A DNA stretch of 64,000 nt from Flagellimonas oceanensis (GCF_003992595.1 NZ_RZNA01000005.1:62001-126000); one strand, 5' to 3'; positions 34,073 through 44,083 are shown, numbered from the stretch's first letter. Numbers and translations are program-made. Notes: generated by a model not told the origin, from the sequence alone.

Positions 34073-36907
34073 TTAATGCGCCTCCAACCAATTCTCACCA
34101 ATCCCAACTTCTACATCCAACGGCACGGAGAGTTCGTAGGCGTGCTCCATTTCGGATTTAATGAGTTCTTTCATCTCGTCCAGTTCGGGTTTGTAGCAAT
34201 CGAACACCAATTCATCATGCACCTGCAATAACATTTTGGTCTTATATTTTCCTTCGGAAAGCTTTTTATGGATGTTGATCATCGCAATTTTAATGATATC
34301 CGCAGCACTCCCTTGAATAGGTGCGTTCACAGCGTTGCGTTCCGCAGCACCGCGCACCACTTGATTGCCCGCATTGATGTCTTTTAGATATCGACGACGA
34401 CCCAAGACCGTTTGCACATACCCATGTTCGCGTGCGAAATCCACTTGTTCGCTCATATAATTGCGCAGTTTGGGATAGGTCTTGTAATAGGTGTCAATGA
34501 GTTCTTTTGCCTCGGAACGGCTCAAATCCGTTTGGTTGCTCAGCCCAAAGGCCGACACCCCGTAAATAATCCCAAAGTTGACCGTTTTGGCATTGCTACG
34601 TTGTTCGCGGGTCACTTCTTCAATAGGTACATTAAATACCTTTGACGCTGTGGAAGCGTGAATATCCTCACCGTTTTTAAAGGCTGAGATCATGGTGTCC
34701 TCCTCGCTCAACGCGGCAATAATACGTAACTCTATCTGCGAGTAATCCGCAGCCAATAGTACATAGTTTTCATCCCGTGGGATAAAGGCCTTTCGCACTT
34801 GTCGCCCTCGCTCGGTACGGATGGGGATATTTTGCAGGTTCGGGTTGTTGCTGCTCAAACGGCCCGTAGCGGCTACGGTTTGCATGTAATCGGTGTGTAC
34901 ACGGCCTGTTTTTTCCTGCACCTCATTGGGCAAAGCATCCACATAGGTGCTTTTTAGTTTGGCCAATCCACGATAATCCAACACATTTTGGATGATCTCG
35001 TGGTCCTTCGCCAAATAAGAGAGCACATCTTCCGAGGTGGAAAACTGACCCGTTTTGGTCTTTTTCGGCTTATCAACCAGTTTTAGTTTGCCAAAAAGGA
35101 TGTCGCCCAACTGTTTCGGGGATGCAATATTGAATTCTTCGCCTGCTTCTTTGTAAATATTTTGTTCCAGTTCCTTGATGTCCTTGTCCAACTGCTCCGA
35201 AAGCCCACCCAGATAATCCTTGTCGAGATTGATGCCTTCCAGTTCCATGTCTGCCAGCACACGAACCAGAGGAATTTCAATATCATCAAACAACTTGTCG
35301 GTGTGCGCCTCTTTCAACTCTGGTGTGAACTTTAATCCCAACTGAAACGTAACATCGGCATCTTCCACTGCATATTCCGTTTGTTTTTCCAAAGGAACCT
35401 CTCGCATACTGAGCTGGTTCTTGCCTTTTTTACCAATAAGCTCGGTAATGGAAATGGGCGTATAGTTGAGGTAGGTTTCTGCAAGTACGTCCATGTTGTG
35501 CCTCATGTCAGGATTGATAAGATAATGGGCCAACATGGTATCGAACAACTTGCCCTTGACCTCCACACCGTAGTTTTGCATTACCTTGATATCGTACTTG
35601 AGGTTTTGCCCCACTTTTTCAATGTCCTCGGATTCAAAAAACGGACGCAGTTTTTCAATCAAAGGTTTGGCGTCGTTCTCATTGTCTGGGAAGGGTACAT
35701 AAAACCCTTTGCCCGGAGACCAACTAAAGGCAATGCCCACCAATTCCGCTTCCAAAGGATTGAGCGAAGTGGTCTCGGTATCAAAACAGACCGAAGGTTG
35801 CTTCATCAACAGTTCCAAAAAGAGTTCCATGCCCATGCCGTCTTTCACATTCTGATAAAAGTGGGGCACATCGCCAATGGTCATGCGGCTGTTCACATCC
35901 TTAATGGTCGCAGCAGCTTCCGACGGGTCTCCACCAAATAGAGTGAATTGACCGCTGCCGGCCACTTTAGCCTCTTCCTTGGCTGTTTTGGTATTGGTCA
36001 CTTGGGTGCTGGCTTCTGCCTCGCCCGTGAATATTTTGATGAATTGGTCCTTTAGCCTTCGGAATTCGAGTTCTTCGAAGATTTCTTGGACTTTTTCCGC
36101 ATCTGGCGGGCACATTTCGTAATCCTCCGCGTGGAATTGTACATCGCAATCCGTTTTGATTTCCGCCAACTTACGGGATAATCGGCCCAGCTCGGCGTTT
36201 GCCTCCACCTTCTCCTTCATTTTGCCCTTCAATTGGTCGGTGTTGGCCAAAAGACCCTCCATGGAGTCGAACTGATCAATGAATTTTTTGGCTGTTTTGT
36301 CGCCCACCCCCGGCAACCCGGGAATGTTGTCACTGGCATCTCCCATCATGCCCAAATAGTCTATGACTTGTTCAGGACGTTTTACACCAAAGCGTTTTTG
36401 CACTTCGGGGATGCCCCAAATTTCGATGCCATTCCCCATTCGGGCAGGGCGGTACATAAATATGTTTTCGCTTACCAGTTGCCCAAAATCCTTGTCGGGC
36501 GTCACCATAAATACCTTGTAGTTTTCCTTTTCTGCCTGTTTGGCCACGGTACCGATAAGGTCATCGGCCTCGTAGCCTTCCAGTTCCACGATTGGAATTT
36601 TCATGGCTTCCAAAATCTGTTGGATGTAGGGAACGGCGATTCGGATGGCATCAGGTGTTTCGTCTCGGTTCGCTTTATAGTCTTCGAACATTTCTGTCCG
36701 TTCCACGCTGCCCCCTTTGTCAAAAGCAACGGCCAAATGGTCGGGCTGTTCGCGTTTGATCACATCAAAAAGGGAATTCACAAACCCCATGATGGCGGAA
36801 GTGTCCATGCCCTTGGAGTTGATTCTTGGATTTTTGATCAGTGCGTAGTAACCACGAAAAATAAGCGCGTAGGCGTCTAAAAGAAAGAGTCTTTTTTGGT
36901 CGGACAT
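34073..36907 (-). CDS. polA: DNA polymerase I
   Basis: The enzyme fills gaps and removes RNA primers in replication and repair. The 944-residue protein has three domains. The 5' nuclease (about 1-290) begins LFLLDAYALIFRGYYAL and includes YEADDLIGTVAKQAEK. The 3'-5' exonuclease (about 345-540) has its DEDD-type residues: FDTETT near 373, NLKYDIKVM and YAVEDADVTF. The polymerase domain (about 570-944) carries motif A DYSQIELRI, motif B RSNAKTVNFGIIYG and motif C LLQVHDELVFD. The proofreading site looks intact, unlike some bacterial PolI enzymes. Confidence 0.97.
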   Translation of the reverse strand: MSDQKRLFLLDAYALIFRGYYALIKNPRINSKGMDTSAIMGFVNSLFDVIKREQPDHLAVAFDKGGSVERTEMFEDYKANRDETPDAIRIAVPYIQQILEAMKIPIVELEGYEADDLIGTVAKQAEKENYKVFMVTPDKDFGQLVSENIFMYRPARMGNGIEIWGIPEVQKRFGVKRPEQVIDYLGMMGDASDNIPGLPGVGDKTAKKFIDQFDSMEGLLANTDQLKGKMKEKVEANAELGRLSRKLAEIKTDCDVQFHAEDYEMCPPDAEKVQEIFEELEFRRLKDQFIKIFTGEAEASTQVTNTKTAKEEAKVAGSGQFTLFGGDPSEAAATIKDVNSRMTIGDVPHFYQNVKDGMGMELFLELLMKQPSVCFDTETTSLNPLEAELVGIAFSWSPGKGFYVPFPDNENDAKPLIEKLRPFFESEDIEKVGQNLKYDIKVMQNYGVEVKGKLFDTMLAHYLINPDMRHNMDVLAETYLNYTPISITELIGKKGKNQLSMREVPLEKQTEYAVEDADVTFQLGLKFTPELKEAHTDKLFDDIEIPLVRVLADMELEGINLDKDYLGGLSEQLDKDIKELEQNIYKEAGEEFNIASPKQLGDILFGKLKLVDKPKKTKTGQFSTSEDVLSYLAKDHEIIQNVLDYRGLAKLKSTYVDALPNEVQEKTGRVHTDYMQTVAATGRLSSNNPNLQNIPIRTERGRQVRKAFIPRDENYVLLAADYSQIELRIIAALSEEDTMISAFKNGEDIHASTASKVFNVPIEEVTREQRSNAKTVNFGIIYGVSAFGLSNQTDLSRSEAKELIDTYYKTYPKLRNYMSEQVDFAREHGYVQTVLGRRRYLKDINAGNQVVRGAAERNAVNAPIQGSAADIIKIAMINIHKKLSEGKYKTKMLLQVHDELVFDCYKPELDEMKELIKSEMEHAYELSVPLDVEVGIGENWLEAH

Positions 36908-37107
36908 TTTATTCAGTTGTCAATTATCAATGTTCAATAAACAATATGAGGTGCCTAAAATAGGGTGGGGGATTAAAAGTAGAAAAAAGAACTTAAAATA
37001 TCGGGACAAGAGCCTGGACTTTTCATTTGTTTGTGCTTTTGATTTTAAGTGCTTTTTCAATTATTTTCTTTCTGTTTATCAAAACTTCTTTGTTCTTATA
37101 TCTATAA
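36908..37107. other. polA upstream region, A/T-rich, no gene seen
   Basis: About 200 nt between polA and a short repeat zone contain no open frame with coding character. A polA promoter must lie here, but no clear TAnnTTTG match is seen on the minus strand. Confidence 0.4.
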
Positions 37108-37160
37108 GCGAAGCGGTCGTCTAGTATCTAGTGGCATAGCGGTCTAAATTCCAACATCTA
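37108..37160. repeat. Degenerate tandem repeat unit GCGAAGCGGTC
   Basis: Two units, GCGAAGCGGTCGTCTA (from 37108) and GCATAGCGGTCTAAAT (from 37134), repeat with similar ends (CATCTA/ATCTAG). They run up to the stop codon of the glycosylasparaginase gene and look like an intergenic repeat. Confidence 0.45.
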
Positions 37161-38159
37161 CTCATAAAAACTGACCACCTCTCGATTCTCGTGCCCATTA
37201 TCGGAATATTCACGATAGGTAAACCCAGGGTGTACACAATAACCGCCTGTTTCCCCATTTTTGTTGATGGCCAAGAACCCGATTTGGAAATCTTTTCGGC
37301 CTTCGTTTTTTTTCATGATACGTTTTACACCTTCCTCGCAGGCTTCCTGCGGGCTTTTACCTTGACGCATCAGTTCCACGATCAAAAAACTGCCCACCGT
37401 ACGGATGACCTCTTCGCCAACCCCAGTAGCCGTGGCACCGCCCACTTCGTTATCGATAAACAGTCCGGCACCGATAATAGGGGAGTCGCCAACACGCCCC
37501 GCTACTTTGTAGGCCATGCCGCTTGTTGTGCAAGCACCTGCAATATCCCCGTTGTCATCAATGGCAAGCATACCAATGGTATCGTGGTTTTCTATGTTGA
37601 TGGTGGTCTCGTATTTCGAGGTTTCCAACCACTCTTTATATTGTTTTCGTGTACTCTTTGTGAATAGGTCTTCCTTTTCAAAACCTTGTTCGTACGCAAA
37701 CTTTTCGGCGCCCTTGCCCGCTAAAATGATATGTGGCGTTTCCTCCATTACCTTTCGGGCCACGGAAACCGGATGCACAATATTTTGCATGCATACCACG
37801 GAACCACAATTGCCATCCTTGTCCATAATACAGGCATCCAAGGTCACGTTGCCATCACGATCCGGACGACCACCTTTCCCCACGGTTTCGTTGGTTTCGT
37901 CGGCTTCCTCGACCCTAACGCCCTGTTCTACGGCATCCAATGCGTTACCTCCCGATTTTAGCACCTCCCAAGCCTTTTCGGAAGCATTGAAAAAGTTCCA
38001 AGTACAGACCACGATCGGTTTTACAGGGTTTGGCGTTGGAATTGTTGCAGCAGGGGCTACATCCGGTTTTGGTTCCGTTTTACAGGCGACCAATGTGGAG
38101 GCCGAAACAAGTCCTGCGGCGGACAGACTGGAATTTTTAAGGAATTTACGTCGTTCCAT
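37158..38159 (-). CDS. N4-(beta-N-acetylglucosaminyl)-L-asparaginase (glycosylasparaginase), Ntn hydrolase
   Basis: The enzyme cleaves the amide bond between asparagine and N-acetylglucosamine, and self-cleaves to expose a threonine nucleophile. The 333-residue protein has a twin-arginine-like lipoprotein signal (ERRKFLKN, then VSASTLVACKT, cysteine at 26), so it is exported. The self-cleavage site lies in NHDTIGMLAIDDNG (threonine about 198), and the substrate loop is GRVGDSPIIGAGLFID. The family also includes isoaspartyl peptidases; the G-x-G-G-x-P and HDTIG patterns favour the glycosyl type. cutC is divergent, 40 nt away. Confidence 0.88.
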   Translation of the reverse strand: MERRKFLKNSSLSAAGLVSASTLVACKTEPKPDVAPAATIPTPNPVKPIVVCTWNFFNASEKAWEVLKSGGNALDAVEQGVRVEEADETNETVGKGGRPDRDGNVTLDACIMDKDGNCGSVVCMQNIVHPVSVARKVMEETPHIILAGKGAEKFAYEQGFEKEDLFTKSTRKQYKEWLETSKYETTINIENHDTIGMLAIDDNGDIAGACTTSGMAYKVAGRVGDSPIIGAGLFIDNEVGGATATGVGEEVIRTVGSFLIVELMRQGKSPQEACEEGVKRIMKKNEGRKDFQIGFLAINKNGETGGYCVHPGFTYREYSDNGHENREVVSFYE

Positions 38160-38199
38160 GAGTTGGTATGTTTAATTTTAGGGGTTATAAATATACAAT

Positions 38200-38919
38200 A
38201 TGCTGGTAGAAGTATGTGCAAATTCCTTGGAATCGGCCAAGAACGCCGAAAGGGCCGGAGCGGATAGGATTGAACTTTGTTCAGAGCTCGGTGTAGGCGG
38301 AATTACACCGTCCGCAGGATTGATTCAATTGGTCAAAAAAGAACTGACCATTCCTGTCCATGTTCTGATACGCCCAAGAGGTGGTCATTTTACGTATTCG
38401 GATGACGAATTTGAAGTGATGAAAGCAGATATTTTGGCCTGCAGGGCCTTGGGGGTTCATGGTGTTGTTTCTGGAATTTTGATGGATGATTTTACAGTGG
38501 ATGTGGAAAGAACAAACGCTTTGGTGGAATTGGCCAAGCCGATGCATTTTACTTTTCACCGTGCAGTTGACTGGGTAGCTGAGCCCATGGAGACCATCAA
38601 ACAGCTGGAAGGAATGGGGGTGCAGACTGTTTTGACCTCTGGCGGAGAACCATCGGCTGAAACGGGTATCGAAAAATTAGGTGCTTGGCAGCAGGAAACA
38701 TCCATGACCATCATGGCAGGGGGAGGGGTGTCGCCCAAAAACGCATCAAAATTCGAGGAAATTGGCCTGCGAGCCATTCATTGTTCGGGTACTTCCTTCG
38801 GAAACAGAGTGGACATTGAAGGAAAAATCAGTATGAACTCCGCAAAACATTTGGTGGAAGATGAGGTAGCAGTTTCCAATTTGGAAACACTGACTTCGGT
38901 TGTTCGAGCCGTTAAATAA
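38200..38919 (+). CDS. cutC: CutC family protein
   Basis: The 239-residue protein is a TIM-barrel of the CutC family, first linked to copper tolerance, though its real biochemical role is unclear. The typical start is MLVEVCANSLESAKNAERAGADRIELCSEL (given here in part), followed by GGITPSAGLI (about 32-41), HVLIRPRGGHFTYSDDE (about 52-68), the conserved HRAVDWV (about 124-130) and LTSGGEPSAETG (about 146). It is a complete copy. Confidence 0.9.
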   Translation: MLVEVCANSLESAKNAERAGADRIELCSELGVGGITPSAGLIQLVKKELTIPVHVLIRPRGGHFTYSDDEFEVMKADILACRALGVHGVVSGILMDDFTVDVERTNALVELAKPMHFTFHRAVDWVAEPMETIKQLEGMGVQTVLTSGGEPSAETGIEKLGAWQQETSMTIMAGGGVSPKNASKFEEIGLRAIHCSGTSFGNRVDIEGKISMNSAKHLVEDEVAVSNLETLTSVVRAVK

Positions 38920-38953
38920 TACTAAAAACCACTGCTAAATAGCATATTAGCGC

Positions 38954-38961
38954 TAATTTTG
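38954..38961 (+). promoter_or_regulatory. Candidate -7 box for the metallophosphoesterase gene
   Basis: TAATTTTG matches TAnnTTTG, only 12 nt before the ATG. The -33 element is not clear. A leader of about 8 nt or less would result. Confidence 0.45.
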
Positions 38962-38973
38962 TAAAAAAATTGT

Positions 38974-40206
38974 ATGTCCCGATTTATCATTTTGGCAATC
39001 CTATATGTGGTGCTGGCCGCTTATGGCTTTCAAGCATTCCGTACACTGTTTAAGAGTCCGTTGATGCAATGGGCCTACATTGTGTTGTTTTTGGGTGCCT
39101 TGATTTTTCTGACCATCAAAGTAATGACCTATGATCCAGGCGACGGGTTCAAGGGCACTGCCGCCATAGCAGGAACTATTTTTGCCGCTTTCTTTTTATT
39201 GGCACTGGTCTTGGGCTTCTTCCTTTTGTTGGAAGATGTGGTTCGTGTATTGGGCTACGGATATAATAAGATTGTCGGTGTTTCCGATACGGATGCGGGT
39301 TATTTCCCTTCCCGTAGGAAGTTCATCAGTGGTATTGCCCTGGGTTTGGCAGCCCTGCCTTTTGGAGCTTTGTTGTATGGAATGTACCGAGGAAAATACA
39401 ACTATCAGGTTTTGAAATACGAACTGGAGTTCGATGATCTCCCGGATGCTTTCCATAATTATCAAATCACACAGATATCCGATGTGCACAGTGGTAGTTT
39501 TGATGATTACCAAAAAGTGGAATATGGCGTAAATCTGGTCAACGAGCAGCAAAGTGATGTGATTTTTTTTACGGGTGATATTGTGAACAACCGTTCGGAC
39601 GAGTTGGAGCCATGGAAAGAGGTTTTCTCCCGTTTGGATGCCAAGGATGGGGTGTTCTCTATTTTGGGCAACCACGATTATGGGGATTATGCGGTGTGGG
39701 ATACCGAAGAAGAAAAGGAGCAGAACCTCGAGGATTTAAAGACCATGCAAAAGGAAATGGGCTTTGACCTATTGTTGAACTCCAACCGTTTTTTGGAAAA
39801 GGATGGTGAGAAAATCGCTTTGGTCGGGGTGGAGAACTGGGGCCGGGGCGGATTTAAAAAAGCCGGTGATCTACAAAAGGCCAAAGAGGGCGTTTCCCAA
39901 GATGATTTTAAAATATTGCTGAGCCACGATCCCTCTCATTGGGAAGACGTTGTCATCCATGACGATTACCATTTCCATTTGACCTTGAGCGGACACACCC
40001 ACGGGATGCAATTTGGGGTTGAAATCCCAGGTTGGGTCAAATGGAGTCCCGTAAAATGGCGCTACAAATATTGGGCGGGTATTTATAAGGAAATGGAGCA
40101 GTTCATCAACGTGAACAGGGGCTTTGGATTTATCGGTTACCCGGGCCGTTTCGGTATTTGGCCCGAGATTTCCGTGATAACCCTTAAAAAGAAGGGACTG
40201 GCCTAA
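38974..40206 (+). CDS. Membrane-anchored calcineurin-like metallophosphoesterase
   Basis: The 410-residue protein has about four membrane segments in residues 1-140 and then a soluble metallophosphoesterase domain. The metal-binding motifs are intact: QISDVHSGSFDD (about 167), FFTGDIVNNRSD (about 193), SILGNHDYGDYAVW (about 229) and LSGHTHGMQFG (about 339). This is the form seen in UDP-2,3-diacylglucosamine pyrophosphatase-like and other envelope phosphodiesterases, and the substrate is open. An N-terminal membrane anchor with a large active domain suggests it works at the membrane surface. Confidence 0.88.
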   Translation: MSRFIILAILYVVLAAYGFQAFRTLFKSPLMQWAYIVLFLGALIFLTIKVMTYDPGDGFKGTAAIAGTIFAAFFLLALVLGFFLLLEDVVRVLGYGYNKIVGVSDTDAGYFPSRRKFISGIALGLAALPFGALLYGMYRGKYNYQVLKYELEFDDLPDAFHNYQITQISDVHSGSFDDYQKVEYGVNLVNEQQSDVIFFTGDIVNNRSDELEPWKEVFSRLDAKDGVFSILGNHDYGDYAVWDTEEEKEQNLEDLKTMQKEMGFDLLLNSNRFLEKDGEKIALVGVENWGRGGFKKAGDLQKAKEGVSQDDFKILLSHDPSHWEDVVIHDDYHFHLTLSGHTHGMQFGVEIPGWVKWSPVKWRYKYWAGIYKEMEQFINVNRGFGFIGYPGRFGIWPEISVITLKKKGLA

Positions 40207-40290
40207 GTTTTCCTTGTATGACTTAAAGCGTTGAAGGCCTGTTAAAACATTCAACTTTTTTCTTATTTTTGACTGTAAACCTTAGAATAC

Positions 40291-40590
40291 ATGTCCAAAT
40301 TCGGAGAACTTATTGATTTACAAGTCCCAGTATTGTTAGATTTTTATGCGGAATGGAACGAACAATCCACTTCCATGCATCCTGTTTTGAGTGATGTGGC
40401 CGCTGCCCTTGGGGATAAGGGAAAGGTCATAAAAATCGATGTGGACAAGAACAAGGAACTTTCGCAGGCACTCCGCATCAAGGGGCTGCCCACTTTGATG
40501 ATCTATAAAAAAGGTGAGATGGTCTGGCGCCAAAGCGGAGAGCAGGACGCCAATACGCTCATCGGCATCTTAAACGAATACATTCAATAA
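40291..40590 (+). CDS. Thioredoxin-fold protein without cysteines
   Basis: The 99-residue protein follows the thioredoxin pattern: PVLLDFYAEWNEQS (residues 13-26) in the place of the WCGPC active site, the buried KIDVDKNKELSQALRIKGLPTLMIYKKGE segment (split here for length), and a cis-proline (LPTLMIY, about 67-73). The active-site cysteines are replaced by Asn, Glu, Gln and Ser, and the protein has no cysteine at all. It therefore cannot do thiol-disulfide chemistry and may be a binding or chaperone variant. It is a single gene with a strong terminator after it. Confidence 0.85.
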   Translation: MSKFGELIDLQVPVLLDFYAEWNEQSTSMHPVLSDVAAALGDKGKVIKIDVDKNKELSQALRIKGLPTLMIYKKGEMVWRQSGEQDANTLIGILNEYIQ

Positions 40591-40622
40591 AAAAAAGCGA
40601 GGTTTTCTGCCTCGCTTTTTTT
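40591..40622. terminator. Bidirectional terminator
   Basis: GCGAGG and CCTCGC form the stem, with runs of A before and T after. It lies just after the thioredoxin-fold gene and just before the 3' end of the convergent DUF2723 gene. Confidence 0.9.
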
Positions 40623-40625
40623 ATG

Positions 40626-43600
40626 TTATTCCTCTTCTGGAATGATACTTTCTGGAATGGTGTCGGGTGCATCCAATGGAACCGAACCGTTCATGTCAGG
40701 GTCTATTGGAATGGGTTCGTCCATTACGTCCTCTTCATCGTCCACGAACTGAGAGAACATATCTATATATTCATTGAAGATGATCGTCTCGGATTCGGCG
40801 AGCTCTTTATCACCGTTTTCGATAAGGATGTCTATGTTTCTTCGGTAGGCCTGCATATCGGATAGGATGTCGTCGATTTTATCATACTGCTCATCCAAAG
40901 GTATATTGGCGTAGTATTCCAAATGCTCTTGATATACCTTCTTCAATTTACCGAACAGTTCACGCGCCTTCTCTGTTTCCCCTACTTTGTAGTATCCATC
41001 AACAAAGGGTTCCACAAAGGCATAGAAATAATAGTGCTCCACGGGCATGTTTTCCATGCTTATGTTGATAACGTCTTTGGCCTTGTCAATTTTGTCCTCG
41101 GCTATCAAGGTTTCCATCAGGCGTGCCAAATTGCTCCTGAACGAGAGTCCTTGTGAACGGGTTTGTGGGTCGTGATAGATCTCGTCACTTCCTGAATTGC
41201 CCCAGTCCCAATCCTTGACGATGTCGTACATCAGATCGGAATCGATTCGTCCCATTTCAAAGGAATTTCTATTTTCCGTTTTAATGGGCACCAACTTGTA
41301 CACCAACCCATCAAGCTGAAGATAATCCTTCATCCAAATGTATTCGGCATTGTCAAAACTACCTCCGGAAAAATAAATGGGTCGCTTCCAATCATTGTTG
41401 GCGATAAGGTCCAACATCAATATCCTGTTTTTGGGGAGTGCCCCTGTCGGTAGATCAATGTCGATATAATCCACGATCAAAGCGGAATCCTTTTCTTTGA
41501 CCAATCCACTTTCCAGTACATTTTGTTTGTTGACGGGAATCCTTATCTTATTGGTCGGGTAGTACACGATATCCAATGTGCTTTCCGAATATTGGCTCAA
41601 ATCGGCTCCTTGATTGGTCAGGATATGCCTGAATTTGGTCTGTGGCTTGTCACTTCCCACCCAATTGATGAAGTCTTTGATGTTCCATCGGTTATCCGTG
41701 ATGCCTTGGTAATAAATGGCATCCCTTGTCCCGTAACTGTACTTGTCGTGTGTCAGCTGTGATGGAATGGGGTCGCTCTCGTAGGCTTTGCGCTTCATTT
41801 GGTCGATGTACCAATCCGTAGCAAAAAGACTGGTGTTCACCACACGAACATCGGTTCTGTATTTTTCAATTTCCTGCGCATACCAAATCGGGAAGGTATC
41901 GTTGTCCCCGATGGTGAACAATATGGCACCGGCATCTTCCTGGCATGAATCCAGATAGGATTTTGCCGTTGATGGTGCTGTATATCGGTCGGACCTATCG
42001 TGGTCGTCCCAGTTCTGGAAGGCCATCAATAAAGGCACGGCCAATAGGCATAATGTTGTTATCGCTGGGGCGGCAATTTTGGCCGAAATCAATTTTTTGA
42101 ATTCTTCGAACAGTCCGTATACCCCGATGCCTATCCAAATACAGAAGACATAGAAGGATCCCACCAAGGAATAATCCCGTTCCCTAGGCTGGAAGATATA
42201 GGGGTTGGTGTAGAACTGTATGGCCAGTCCCGTGAACATAAAGAACACGAAGAGCACCCAGAAATGTTTTGGGTTTTTCGATATCTGGAAGACAATCCCC
42301 AAGATGCCCAGCAGTAGCGGGAGGAAGAAATAGGTGTTCCGTCCCTTGTTGTTTTTCCAATCGCTGGGCAGGTTTTCCTGACTTCCCAATCTGATACCAT
42401 CAATAAAATTGATACCACTGAGCCAGTTTCCATTTTCATCGTACCTGCCTTGCATATCGTTTTGCTTTCCGACGAAATTCCACATGAAGTAACGCATGTA
42501 CATGTAACTGAACTGAAAATCGAACAGGTATTCCAAGTTTTGCCCTAATGTTGGCGGTTGCACTTCTATATACTGACCGAATTCCCGAAGAAAACGGATG
42601 TATTGTTCGGTGTCGAGCTCTCCTTGGGAATAGGCTGTTTTAAATTGATTCACGGCTTCCCGGAGGTCGTTGTTGGAGATATATTCGGATTTTATCCTGA
42701 AATCCAACGCGCCGAAATAGCGCATATAGTTTTCCGCATGCTGATCGCTCCACATCCTTGGTAAAAAGCCGACATGCTTTTCGTTGGGCCCGGGCATGGC
42801 ACCTTTGTAATGGTTCACGATGACGTATTTGCCAAGTTCCAAGTCTTTTTCATACTTGGGGCTATCGTCCCTGTCCTCCCCTGCAGGAGCGAAGGTGTCC
42901 GAATAATAGGCGCCATAAACAGGACTGTCCACACCGGGATATTGTTCCCTGTTATAGTAGGCCAGCAAGGCCCTTGCATCAGCTGGGTTGTTTTCGTTGA
43001 CCACGGTTTTTGCATTGGCCCTGATGGGAAGCATCAACCAAGAAGAGAATCCTAAAATCAGGAACATGAGGCAGAGCACCACAATATTGGCATTGTAGTA
43101 ATTGTGCTTTCGGGTATACTTAAGTCCAAAGTAGAAAGCGGCAACAAAAAGAAGCCCCATGATGATGGACCCAGAGTTGAACGGAAGTCCGATTTCGTTG
43201 ATGAAGAAGACTTCGCTCCAACCGAACAATTCCAATACGTAGGTCAATGAAAACTTATACACCAGAATCAGTACCGCCACAACTGCAATGTTGGCCAACA
43301 AAAAGTTTTTTACGGTGGTGGTTTTATATTTTTTGAAATAGTAGAGCAATCCTATGGATGGAATGGCCAAAAAGCCCATGAACTGTATCCCGAAGGTAAG
43401 CCCGATCACAAAACAGATGAGCATGAGCCAACGATGTCCCCTGGGGTCGCCGAGATTGTCGGTCCATTTCAATCCCAACCACAGTAGCAGGGCCATAATC
43501 AAACTGGCCATGGCATATACTTCCGTTTCCACGGCATTGAACCAAAAACTATCTGAAAATGTGAAGGCCAGCGCGCCGACCAATCCACTGCCCAAAATGG

Positions 43601-43961
43601 CGATGGCTTTGTTATTGCTGAAATCTCCCTTTTTGGAAACCATTTTTCCAACCAAATTGGTAATGGTCCAAAAGGTGAACAAAACGGCAAATGCACTGGA
43701 TACGATGGATACTGCATTGACCATGAGCGCTATCTTGGTCTCGTCGCCAAAGGCGAACATGGCAAAGAAGGCACCGATCATTTGTAAGAGCGGGGCCCCT
43801 GGTGGGTGCCCAACTTGCAACTTGGCGGAGGTGGAAATATATTCCCCTGCGTCCCAAAAACTTCCTGTGGGTTCAACGGTCAGGGCATAAACTATAAACG
43901 CGATGGCGAAGGAAACCCACCCAAGGATGGTATCCCATTTTTTGAAGTCTTTTGCAAACAT
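40626..43961 (-). CDS. DUF2723 (GT117-type) polytopic membrane protein
   Basis: The 1111-residue protein has about 12-14 membrane helices in its first 660 residues and a soluble C-terminal part of about 450 residues. The DUF2723 signature is at the N-terminus: FWDAGEYISTSAKLQVGHPPGAPL (about residues 35-58, split here as FWDAGEYI and GHPPGAPL), which resembles glycosyltransferase C-type loops with D-E near the first helix. The family is now treated as GT117, probably a lipid-linked sugar transferase to protein. The C-terminal part contains tetratricopeptide-like helices. The acidic tail (EEDVMDEPIPIDPDMNG) is unusual. Confidence 0.85.
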   Translation of the reverse strand: MFAKDFKKWDTILGWVSFAIAFIVYALTVEPTGSFWDAGEYISTSAKLQVGHPPGAPLLQMIGAFFAMFAFGDETKIALMVNAVSIVSSAFAVLFTFWTITNLVGKMVSKKGDFSNNKAIAILGSGLVGALAFTFSDSFWFNAVETEVYAMASLIMALLLWLGLKWTDNLGDPRGHRWLMLICFVIGLTFGIQFMGFLAIPSIGLLYYFKKYKTTTVKNFLLANIAVVAVLILVYKFSLTYVLELFGWSEVFFINEIGLPFNSGSIIMGLLFVAAFYFGLKYTRKHNYYNANIVVLCLMFLILGFSSWLMLPIRANAKTVVNENNPADARALLAYYNREQYPGVDSPVYGAYYSDTFAPAGEDRDDSPKYEKDLELGKYVIVNHYKGAMPGPNEKHVGFLPRMWSDQHAENYMRYFGALDFRIKSEYISNNDLREAVNQFKTAYSQGELDTEQYIRFLREFGQYIEVQPPTLGQNLEYLFDFQFSYMYMRYFMWNFVGKQNDMQGRYDENGNWLSGINFIDGIRLGSQENLPSDWKNNKGRNTYFFLPLLLGILGIVFQISKNPKHFWVLFVFFMFTGLAIQFYTNPYIFQPRERDYSLVGSFYVFCIWIGIGVYGLFEEFKKLISAKIAAPAITTLCLLAVPLLMAFQNWDDHDRSDRYTAPSTAKSYLDSCQEDAGAILFTIGDNDTFPIWYAQEIEKYRTDVRVVNTSLFATDWYIDQMKRKAYESDPIPSQLTHDKYSYGTRDAIYYQGITDNRWNIKDFINWVGSDKPQTKFRHILTNQGADLSQYSESTLDIVYYPTNKIRIPVNKQNVLESGLVKEKDSALIVDYIDIDLPTGALPKNRILMLDLIANNDWKRPIYFSGGSFDNAEYIWMKDYLQLDGLVYKLVPIKTENRNSFEMGRIDSDLMYDIVKDWDWGNSGSDEIYHDPQTRSQGLSFRSNLARLMETLIAEDKIDKAKDVINISMENMPVEHYYFYAFVEPFVDGYYKVGETEKARELFGKLKKVYQEHLEYYANIPLDEQYDKIDDILSDMQAYRRNIDILIENGDKELAESETIIFNEYIDMFSQFVDDEEDVMDEPIPIDPDMNGSVPLDAPDTIPESIIPEEE

Positions 43962-44083
43962 AAGAGTTGGTTGTTAACCGAATTGTGGCGAATTTAGTAA
44001 ATATAGAACAGAAGCCTAGCCCTTTTTGGAAAACCTTTAACACCCCTAGAAAAGAAAATTAGCGTGTATTCTTGTCAAAAATA

